Shown here one piece after another: positions 1 through 6,082 of a stretch of DNA of 6,082 bases. Every line of letters starts with the position of its first letter. Position 1 is the first letter of the stretch. The notes beneath the pieces are model-generated. The model was not told the origin of the DNA. It did not search any database and saw nothing but the letters and a program-made list of their open reading frames with translations. The translations under genes and the position numbers were made by a program. Origin of the DNA: an uncultured bacterium (GTDB taxonomy: Bacteria; Bdellovibrionota_C; UBA2361; SZUA-149; CALKYB01); NCBI GenBank assembly GCA_938022485.1, contig CALIEE010000318.1, positions 1-6,082 on the forward strand, given 5' to 3'.

Positions 1-946
1 TATAAAAACCACCAGCTGGAATAGTACCAGTTAAATCTAATGTTTCACTAACTGTCCCACTATCATTGAAAGTTAAAAAACAATGGTTCCTTGAAATATG
101 CGATGCTCCAACCCAGATATCATTGGAAGGATCCCTTCCCATCGAAATAGTTCTACCCAAAACTAGAGGTATACGAGCTGGTTTAATAAGTTCGGAATTT
201 GACACAACACAAGGATACTTACCTAGATGATCATCTTGCTTAGCCTCACCTTCAATATTTCGATAAAGCTCTACATCCTGCTCCTTTTCCACTCCTCCAA
301 TTACAGTCTCCCCGCCTAGTCTAACTCTCTGCCCTGGGACAAAATTTACCCTACCAGAAATCCTTTCTCCATCCACAAAGGTGCCATTGGTACTCCCTAG
401 ATCCTCAATCCAAAAACTATTGCTATCACAACCTAACCTAGCATGTTCACCACTAACGTCAGGGGCATCTAAACGAATTAAACTCTTCCTTGAACGGCCC
501 AGCACCACTCCTGTATGGGGAAGAATAGAAACGAAGACAGTTCTTGCCCCCAGCAAAGCTAATGCTGGTAGCTTAGGTGCTCTACTGATTAGCGCCTCTT
601 GAGCAATTCTTAACCCGGCACTATCCGGTGACTCATCAGGCTTTACCGCAAGATCATAGTCCAAAGAAGTAATTGAAGTAGTCACTTCGCCAAGTTCCAA
701 CCTAGCAAACTTGTCAAAACTTTCTGTTTTTTTTGACTTTTCAGCTCCGCGGTCTCGGGAACTCACTTGGCAAGAAAATCCTCCCTCTATCTCGCGAAAA
801 ATTCTTAATTCGGCAAGATTCGCCGCAGCACCATCAATTACCACATGAGCAAACTCACTAGTACCTACTAAGGCAATTGGCCTTCTAATTAGAAGAACTT
901 CCGGACTACTAACCCCATCATGAAAATCAATTTCTAAAGCAAACAT
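1..946 (-). CDS. Multi-FHA-domain protein, candidate SctD-like T3SS ring component (C-terminus beyond window)
   Basis: The frame is open from ATG at 946 to the window edge, giving 315 residues with no stop seen. The codon just before the ATG is an in-frame TGA, so no longer N-terminus is possible; a weak GGA lies about 10 bases upstream. Three FHA-like modules can be read. The first, about residues 15-65, has the strand pattern LVGTSEFAHVVID but lacks the Gly-Arg pair and the Ser-x-x-His motif. The second, about 145-212, is canonical: G150-R151-S152, S165-x-x-H168 and D182-LGSTNGT-F190, so it should bind phosphothreonine peptides. The third, from about 258, has G270-R271 and S285-x-x-H288, but its last conserved block reads DLTGT with no clear Asn. 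Chlamydial CdsD, an SctD homologue, also carries FHA domains, and SctD proteins start with an FHA-fold cytoplasmic domain. That and the adjacent sctV make an SctD-like role plausible, but no membrane segment or ring domain lies in the visible part. A soluble FHA adaptor is the alternative. It lies 21 bases after the pseudokinase gene, so the two are probably co-transcribed. Confidence 0.88.
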   Translation of the reverse strand, partial: MFALEIDFHDGVSSPEVLLIRRPIALVGTSEFAHVVIDGAAANLAELRIFREIEGGFSCQVSSRDRGAEKSKKTESFDKFARLELGEVTTSITSLDYDLAVKPDESPDSAGLRIAQEALISRAPKLPALALLGARTVFVSILPHTGVVLGRSRKSLIRLDAPDVSGEHARLGCDSNSFWIEDLGSTNGTFVDGERISGRVNFVPGQRVRLGGETVIGGVEKEQDVELYRNIEGEAKQDDHLGKYPCVVSNSELIKPARIPLVLGRTISMGRDPSNDIWVGASHISRNHCFLTFNDSGTVSETLDLTGTIPAGGFY

Positions 947-967
947 TCAGAATATTCCAATCGCATA

Positions 968-3577
968 TTAAGATCGATCCCTCGTATTCCAGTGATATTC
1001 CTGATATGCAGCTAGAACATCTTGATCTTTCTCTCTTCTGTGCGCTTTTGTTATCGCATGAAGAACAGCCAAATCGTTTCTACCACTAAGGGATTTTACA
1101 GCTTCCATTCGGACCTCTTTTTTCTTATTGCCAAGCAATTCAATTAAAACTGGGCTTGGCAATGATGCTCCAACTCTCTTTAGGGCCAACAAGGTGAGTG
1201 AAGAGTCACCAATCTTATCAAAGGTATCGAAAATTGTGTTTCCAGAAAAATAAGGTGCTAATTGATCGAAAGCAGTTTGCAAATCTTGCTCAGTAGAAAT
1301 ATCTTGAAGCGATAAAATAGCCACCGGTGTCGCCAAACGAGCCCTTCTATCCCAATATTTACTCTTCACCCAGCCAACTAAAGTTCGAGCAGGTTCTCCA
1401 CTCAAAGTCCGTCCAGCTAAAGTTGAAAAAGCATGTTCTTTAACTCTCTTATCTTTTGAAATAGCACATATCACTAATAGAGCACGCTCTGCACTTTGGT
1501 GATACCATCGACCAAGAACATTTACATCATCTAGCTTAGTTTCACCACGAGCACCTCGAACCAAGGCGAGTTTTACATTTTTCTCTAAAGGGAAATGATC
1601 TAACTTAGAAAGCATTTCAACAAATTCAGATTGAAATCTTGGAACAACCTCTCTAATTCCAACTTCCTTAGCCACATCCTTAAGAGTTAGACTGTTCTGC
1701 CTTGCGAGGTAAAGCATTCCCCAAGCCAAGTCGTTAGCTGAAAGCTCCTTCAGAAAACTTTTAAGATCACCTTCAAACTGGTTTAAGAGAGATTCTTCAG
1801 ACAATATGATAGCGTAGACACTCTTATCATCAAGGTCGGAATACCCAAACTTCTCTTTAACAAAAGCTCTCAGTAACGGGGTAAAAGACTCATCCCCACC
1901 AGTATCTAATCCTAGGGCAGCTGCAAACTGAAGGCCAAATTCTGGCATCTCCTCATAAAGACCTCTCAAACGAGATTGCCTTGCTTCGAGAGGAATAGTT
2001 TGATCAAAAACGCGTAAGACATTAACCAAATGCTGATCAACATTCCGCTTGCTCTTGTTCATATTCACGAACCAGTTCTCTAACAAACTAGCTGAACGAC
2101 TTAAACCTCCTCTGGAGAGACGCTCAATAACTAACTCACGAGACAACTTCTTCAAATCTGGATCCTCAGACTCCAAAATCACAGAAACTAAAACGTTGTG
2201 CGATACTGGATCATCAAAGTCTGCAATTCTCTTCAAAGCGTCCTTTTTAGCCTCTACAGAGACAGCTGCCGACTTTAAATCGTTAATAGACGGTTTTAAT
2301 GCCGGCGGCGCAGCTTCCACATCAATTTCCAGTCCCTGGCCTAACTTGGTTGTACTGAGGTCTCCATAAATAAACCTATAAGTAAACAAACCTAGCACCG
2401 CTACAATAGAAAGACATAGTAAGGTTGAAACTATGCGCCAAATATCAAAAAAACTGAATGAAGAGCCTTCTCGGCTCTCATCATCATAAAAATCTCTTTC
2501 AGTTTTTACTTTTGGCTTCTTTCGGCTACCCACTTCTGATTTGGACTTTCGAACAAGGTCATTGTCCACTCTACGACTTTTCAGAGCGAACTCAGGATCA
2601 GTCATTTTAACCAATGATCTTTCTTTAGGAAGTTCATCAGGGCCATTTCCAAGAGCTATTGCGGAGCTATTAGTGCCAGTGGTAATGGAAGTACTATCCG
2701 ATATATTATCCTCACCCACACTGGGAGAATCGACAAGAACAGCCTGATTAGTCTCAGCGTCAGTCTCTGCAGGTACAACCCCAGCCCACTTTCCTTTACT
2801 TCCAGGGGGTTTACCAGACTGCAAAGAACTCTTTATTACTTCAACACATTTCGAAGCATCAATGAACCGTCCACCCTGCCCAGATATTAGACAATCGCCA
2901 ATGACATCATCAACCCACCCTGGAATAGAAGGATCGACACTAGATGGAGCTACACTTTTGGCGGCAATACTATCAGCACCCTCTACCCCACTTGCTTTTC
3001 CTGGATAGCTCCCAGTAAACATTTTATAACCGAGCACACCTAAGGAAAAAACATCATTACTAAAAGACGGTGTTCCCCCAGTTCGCTGCTCTGGGGCCAA
3101 GTAGTACAAGGTTTCCTTTGGGGGAATCATCGCTGTTTTTTCTTGAGTGCAGTCAAATCCACCAAAATAGCTTTGAAGAAAAACCTCCCCTAACCCATTA
3201 ACAACAAAAGAATCATCACAAATATCACCCAGTAAGACTCCCTGTTCATGCAAAGCTGCAATGATTTGCACTGCCCTTACGAAAGCTCGCTCCCTTTCAC
3301 TTCCCTTCAAACTAAATAGATCATCACCGCTAATTTTCTCGGTCAAAGCCCAACCTTCACTTTTACTATCAACCCCAAAACCAATTACTTTGGCGATAGG
3401 TAAACTAGAGTTAGCTAAAGAGGAGATTCTCTTTTCAAAACCAGGCACCGCATCAGGAGATAGAGCCTGACGCTGAGACCACAAAATCGCTGGTTCTTCT
3501 CCCCCTTCAGGGAGTACCGCTTCAAAGCCCTCATTATCTCTGGTTTGAAAGAGTTTTTTACCTTTATTAATGTTCAT
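968..3577 (-). CDS. Membrane-anchored Ser/Thr pseudokinase with C-terminal HEAT-like region
   Basis: This 869-residue protein has three parts. Residues about 10-255 have the Ser/Thr kinase fold: LAPEQ at 160-164 matches the APE motif, and SNDVFSLGVLGYKMFTG at 173-189 matches the F-helix block with D175. The catalytic features are mostly lost. There is no glycine-rich loop, the VAIK lysine position reads PAIL (L32), the HRDxKxxN loop reads LGDICDDS (only D118 kept; Lys is C120, Asn is S123), and DFG reads YFG at 137-139. It is therefore probably a pseudokinase. A polar Ser/Thr-rich linker (about 256-375) with a basic patch (KSKSEVGSRKKPKVK) precedes one membrane helix at about 382-404. By the positive-inside rule the N-terminus is cytoplasmic and the last 465 residues are periplasmic. 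That region is helical; 809-862 (LIELLGNKKKEVRMEAVKSL and following) is HEAT-like, with weaker repeats near 432-500 and 690-725. The start follows an in-frame TGA seven codons upstream and has no clear Shine-Dalgarno. Lying between sctV and the FHA gene, it probably serves the secretion apparatus as a scaffold or regulator; this is inference. The kinase fold is confident, the function is not. Confidence 0.9.
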   Translation of the reverse strand: MNINKGKKLFQTRDNEGFEAVLPEGGEEPAILWSQRQALSPDAVPGFEKRISSLANSSLPIAKVIGFGVDSKSEGWALTEKISGDDLFSLKGSERERAFVRAVQIIAALHEQGVLLGDICDDSFVVNGLGEVFLQSYFGGFDCTQEKTAMIPPKETLYYLAPEQRTGGTPSFSNDVFSLGVLGYKMFTGSYPGKASGVEGADSIAAKSVAPSSVDPSIPGWVDDVIGDCLISGQGGRFIDASKCVEVIKSSLQSGKPPGSKGKWAGVVPAETDAETNQAVLVDSPSVGEDNISDSTSITTGTNSSAIALGNGPDELPKERSLVKMTDPEFALKSRRVDNDLVRKSKSEVGSRKKPKVKTERDFYDDESREGSSFSFFDIWRIVSTLLCLSIVAVLGLFTYRFIYGDLSTTKLGQGLEIDVEAAPPALKPSINDLKSAAVSVEAKKDALKRIADFDDPVSHNVLVSVILESEDPDLKKLSRELVIERLSRGGLSRSASLLENWFVNMNKSKRNVDQHLVNVLRVFDQTIPLEARQSRLRGLYEEMPEFGLQFAAALGLDTGGDESFTPLLRAFVKEKFGYSDLDDKSVYAIILSEESLLNQFEGDLKSFLKELSANDLAWGMLYLARQNSLTLKDVAKEVGIREVVPRFQSEFVEMLSKLDHFPLEKNVKLALVRGARGETKLDDVNVLGRWYHQSAERALLVICAISKDKRVKEHAFSTLAGRTLSGEPARTLVGWVKSKYWDRRARLATPVAILSLQDISTEQDLQTAFDQLAPYFSGNTIFDTFDKIGDSSLTLLALKRVGASLPSPVLIELLGNKKKEVRMEAVKSLSGRNDLAVLHAITKAHRREKDQDVLAAYQEYHWNTRDRS

Positions 3578-3634
3578 TTCAGAAATTTTACCATTTCATC
3601 TGTTTTTAAATTTTGAAAATAAAATACCTTAAAA

Positions 3635-5839
3635 TTAGGCATTAATTACTCCTACTAATTGAGCGTCAAATCTCTCATCAAGTTCTTCATGCGCTACGGT
3701 TCTAAACCAAACTGCAGAATCATATTGAGAAACAAAATACTCTTGAACGGCGAGCCTAATCTCTCCAGGGCAAAGCACTACCACTGGCGATGATCCTCTC
3801 TCTAAAACTGGAGCAAAAAGGAGACTCGAAGATCGCTTAATCCCTCTAGAAATATCGGGATCCAAGGGAAGCCTTGAACGAGGAGAATCCCACATCGATA
3901 CGGCGGAACGAAACTCATCCTCAACTTCGGCAGACAAGCCAAACGCAAAGAAGTCCTTTTCTCCATTCATCTCACCAACTAAAGAACCAACCAAGATGAG
4001 GCGAAGGTGTTCATGAAGCCCTGCAAGCCAATCCTGTCTATCTTCAGTTTCAGGAGTTCTTGAGTGATACTCTAAGACTCCCTCCATAATTTGCTTGATA
4101 TCTCTAACGGACAAATTCTCTCGTGCAAGTTTTCGAAGTAAGTCAGAAAACTCCGCTACAGAAACTACCTCTCCATCGAATATTTCTGCGACTAATCTTG
4201 AATCAGTAGCTTTACTAATTTCCACTAGTCTAGAAACCTCAGACAAACCGAAAATAGAATCAATATTAGAAATGGCAGCCCCGATAACTTCCAAGGCCAG
4301 GTATTGAGATGGATTAATAAGCTCCACTCCTAACCTCTCAAGCGTAGCCTCTGCCACATCAGTAGACTCGATCCATGAGCTACCCGAACAGTTCAGAGGA
4401 TGAGCTTGATGATTCGTAGCCCTAATTCCTAAAGTTCCCAACTGTCCGGGACTGAGTGAGACGAAATGATAATCTTCATTCAAAGAAATATTTTTTATAT
4501 TCCTCTCCCTCAAGACAAGAGAAAAATCTCCCTCACCAAGGGTTGAGCCTTCTACAAAAGAAACCTCCGGCACGAGAAGTCCTTTAGTTTTATAAACTCG
4601 ATCACGAAGTAAGTTAAAATACCTAGCAAAATCCTCCTCCAAAAACTTACCAGCCCCGCTCAAGTTACTTGAAGACATTCCAACAACTAAGGGTTTAAGT
4701 CTGAAGTATTCCAAAGAGGGAGTAATGTTTTGGCTCGGAGTTACAGGCAAACCGGTTCCAAACCCGCTACCCAGCTGCGCAGTTGGGGTTTGAAGATTAT
4801 TTAACCTAACCTTCACCGGAGAATTATGGGATGCTCCTCCTAAAAATCCCCAAGCCATGGAACCTAAAAGAAGTACTGACAATCCTACCGCGAAAAACGG
4901 AATGAAAGGAAAGCCTGGAATAATACCCAACAGTATCAACACTAAGCCTGCCATTACTAAGGCTCCTGGGTCGCCTAATAATTGCTGAAAAACTTGACTT
5001 CCACTCGATTGACTATTGGATCCTCCCACATGGGTTACTATTATTCCGGCACAAACCGAGATCAATAGAGATGGAATAATTCCAACTAAGCCGTCTCCAA
5101 TTGTCAACAACCCAAAGGTATTAATCGCATCAGGAAATTCCATCCCAGAACTAATTCCAATAGCAACTCCACCAATCAAGTTAATAAAAGTTATGACAAA
5201 ACCCGCAATTGCATCGCCCTGAACAAACTTCATTGCACCATCCATAGATCCAAAAAACTGTGACTCTCTGCGCAATTCTTCTCGTCTAAACTCCGCCTGT
5301 TCTCGAGTAATTGTCTCGGCTCTTAAGTCAGAGTCTATTGCTAATTGCCGTCCAGGTAGTGAATCTAAGGCAAATCTTGCTGAAACCTCTGCAACCCTAG
5401 CTGACCCCTTTGCAATTACGACAAAATTCACAATCGCAATCACCGCAAAGATAATCGCACCAACGCCGAAATTACCCTTCACTACAAAAGTACCAAATGA
5501 TTCAATCACACTACCGGCAGCTGCTAGACTATCTTTACCTCCCAAGAGAATGAGCCTAGTAGAACTGACATTGAGAGCCAGTCTAAAGAGAGTTGTCATT
5601 AACAATATAGTCGGAAAGGCATAGAGAGCCGAAGGCTCACTCATATAGAGACTACGTAGCAACAGAACCAAGGCTACGACGATATTTATTACGAGGAGTA
5701 AATCGAGAAGAATGGGTGGCAGTGGAACCAAAAACAGCGAAATCACTACTAAAAGGAGCAGTGAAACAAAAAATCCCGAACGCCCTAGCCTGTCAAAGGT
5801 TGCTAATAGTGGTGAAAAAATTTTTAACAAACCGCCCAT
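3635..5839 (-). CDS. sctV: Type III secretion export-gate protein SctV (FHIPEP / LcrD / FlhA family)
   Basis: SctV is the large inner-membrane export-gate subunit. In known systems it forms a nonameric cytoplasmic ring that receives chaperone-substrate complexes and takes part in proton-driven export. The 734 residues fit the family (about 690-710 is usual), slightly long. The N-terminal half shows about eight hydrophobic segments (roughly 22-40, 42-62, 73-98, 120-142, 206-229, 243-272 and two within 293-328). The signature loop lies between the fourth and fifth: RVAEVSARFALDSLPGRQ from 148, AIDSDLRAETI from 167, then ESQFFGSMDGAMKF and VQGDAIAG at 192-213. The ESQ-GSMDGAMKF form is typical of injectisome SctV; flagellar FlhA usually reads EADFYGAMDGASKF. 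Charged residues R86, R95, R148, R155, D159, K204 and D209 match the set known to be important in Salmonella FlhA. Residues about 335-378 are a linker and about 379-734 the cytoplasmic ring domain, which is more divergent. An in-frame TAG directly precedes the ATG, fixing the start; GGAT at about -10 is a weak Shine-Dalgarno. A 57-base gap separates it from the pseudokinase gene downstream. Confidence 0.95.
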   Translation of the reverse strand: MGGLLKIFSPLLATFDRLGRSGFFVSLLLLVVISLFLVPLPPILLDLLLVINIVVALVLLLRSLYMSEPSALYAFPTILLMTTLFRLALNVSSTRLILLGGKDSLAAAGSVIESFGTFVVKGNFGVGAIIFAVIAIVNFVVIAKGSARVAEVSARFALDSLPGRQLAIDSDLRAETITREQAEFRREELRRESQFFGSMDGAMKFVQGDAIAGFVITFINLIGGVAIGISSGMEFPDAINTFGLLTIGDGLVGIIPSLLISVCAGIIVTHVGGSNSQSSGSQVFQQLLGDPGALVMAGLVLILLGIIPGFPFIPFFAVGLSVLLLGSMAWGFLGGASHNSPVKVRLNNLQTPTAQLGSGFGTGLPVTPSQNITPSLEYFRLKPLVVGMSSSNLSGAGKFLEEDFARYFNLLRDRVYKTKGLLVPEVSFVEGSTLGEGDFSLVLRERNIKNISLNEDYHFVSLSPGQLGTLGIRATNHQAHPLNCSGSSWIESTDVAEATLERLGVELINPSQYLALEVIGAAISNIDSIFGLSEVSRLVEISKATDSRLVAEIFDGEVVSVAEFSDLLRKLARENLSVRDIKQIMEGVLEYHSRTPETEDRQDWLAGLHEHLRLILVGSLVGEMNGEKDFFAFGLSAEVEDEFRSAVSMWDSPRSRLPLDPDISRGIKRSSSLLFAPVLERGSSPVVVLCPGEIRLAVQEYFVSQYDSAVWFRTVAHEELDERFDAQLVGVINA

Positions 5840-5922
5840 CTAATTATCCAATCAATCTTACAGCGGTGAAATATTTACGCACCCAGTTCAACCTATTACT
5901 TTAAGAACATTACTCTCCAAGC

Positions 5923-5936
5923 ATTATAGGGCCCTA
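5923..5936 (-). promoter_or_regulatory. Possible sctV promoter -10 element overlapping a palindrome
   Basis: In the 150-base gap upstream of sctV, the minus strand contains a perfect TATAAT (plus-strand 5923-5928). This would start a transcript near 5916 with a leader of roughly 77 bases before the sctV ATG. The -35 is poor: 16-18 bases upstream only ATCTAA/TATCTA-like sequence is present, and a better TTGTCA (5939-5944) is only 10 bases away, too close for a standard sigma-70 promoter. The perfect 10-base palindrome TAGGGCCCTA (5927-5936) abuts and overlaps the -10 by two bases, where an operator could sit. The rest of 5840-5989 holds no open frame longer than a few codons and no convincing terminator. 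A chance match in AT-rich DNA is quite possible. Confidence 0.28.
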
Positions 5937-5989
5937 CGTGACAATTAGATAGATAAATTTCTATGAAACTGCCTGCAGCGTCATAATTA

Positions 5990-6082
5990 CTAGCCGAAAG
6001 CTCCCATAAGACGGACAAATAACCCTGCAAAAAGAAGTGCAAAGAATCCAGCAAATACCATTGCTAGTGGACCTGTCGCCTT
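5990..6082 (-). CDS. C-terminal 30 residues of an unidentified membrane protein (N-terminus beyond window)
   Basis: The minus-strand frame is open from the right edge to a TAG at 5990-5992, giving 30 residues that end VRLMGAFG. Nearly all of it is one hydrophobic helix (about GPLAMVFAGFFALLFAGLFV) followed by a short tail with one Arg, so the protein ends in or just past a membrane segment. Its position upstream of sctV on the same strand suggests another secretion component, but the tail does not match the C-terminus of any export-apparatus subunit well enough to name one. The 150-base gap to sctV is wider than the other gaps here, so it may be in a separate transcription unit. The fragment is short, so its reality as a gene end rests on strand agreement and hydrophobic pattern. 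Confidence 0.55.
   Translation of the reverse strand, partial: KATGPLAMVFAGFFALLFAGLFVRLMGAFG

Noticed and set aside
381..602. Plus-strand 73-residue open frame
   Set aside because: It is antisense to the region encoding the canonical FHA domain, whose conserved motifs show that the minus strand is the coding one.
2049..2369. Plus-strand 106-residue open frame
   Set aside because: It lies wholly inside the pseudokinase gene on the opposite strand, has no recognisable domain or ribosome site, and its composition looks like antisense of coding DNA.
3578..3634. Terminator or internal promoter in the gap between sctV and the pseudokinase gene
   Set aside because: The gap is AT-rich, with only a bulged CAGA/TCTG-type pairing near the start codon and no GC-rich stem followed by a T run. 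No -35/-10 pair with normal spacing was found, so read-through is more likely.
3635..5839. Assignment as flagellar FlhA instead of SctV
   Set aside because: The central motif reads ESQFFGSMDGAMKF, the injectisome form, and no flagellar neighbours are seen. The FHA/kinase context fits a T3SS better. With so little flanking sequence this is strong but not absolute.
5939..5944. TTGTCA as the -35 box of the sctV promoter
   Set aside because: It is only 10 bases from the TATAAT, and no -10-like hexamer lies 16-18 bases downstream of it.
5840..5989. Small gene in the 150-base gap upstream of sctV
   Set aside because: Minus-strand ATGs in the gap meet stops within about four to seven codons, and no conserved RNA structure was recognised.

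Overview
This window is a compact stretch of a chromosomal type III secretion (T3SS) locus. All supportable genes lie on the minus strand. Transcription therefore runs from the right edge to the left edge: the tail of an unidentified membrane protein, then the export-gate protein SctV, then a large pseudokinase with one membrane segment, then a multi-FHA protein that leaves the window at base 1. The plus strand holds only short shadow reading frames.

Base composition is moderately AT-rich by eye and Shine-Dalgarno sequences are weak. The mix of a non-flagellar SctV with a kinase-fold protein and an FHA protein recalls the chlamydial T3SS, where kinase genes (pkn5) and the FHA-bearing SctD homologue CdsD sit among secretion genes. 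Related loci occur elsewhere in the PVC group and in some deltaproteobacterial lineages. The sequence alone does not fix the phylum. A PVC-type or other environmental Gram-negative bacterium is the best guess.

Layout: 5990-6082 is a partial hydrophobic C-terminus. 5840-5989 is a 150-base noncoding gap with a possible promoter (TATAAT) beside a 10-base palindrome. 3635-5839 is sctV. 3578-3634 is a 57-base AT-rich gap. 968-3577 is the pseudokinase / membrane / HEAT-like protein. 947-967 is a 21-base gap. 1-946 is the FHA protein, with its C-terminus missing.

Working model (inference): SctV forms the cytoplasmic export gate. The FHA protein is a candidate cytoplasmic part of the SctD-type inner-membrane ring, or a phosphopeptide-reading adaptor. 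The pseudokinase may be a membrane-anchored scaffold reaching across the inner membrane beside them. The most notable point is that the kinase-fold protein has lost most catalytic residues, while the neighbouring FHA protein keeps one apparently intact phosphothreonine-binding domain between two degenerate ones.
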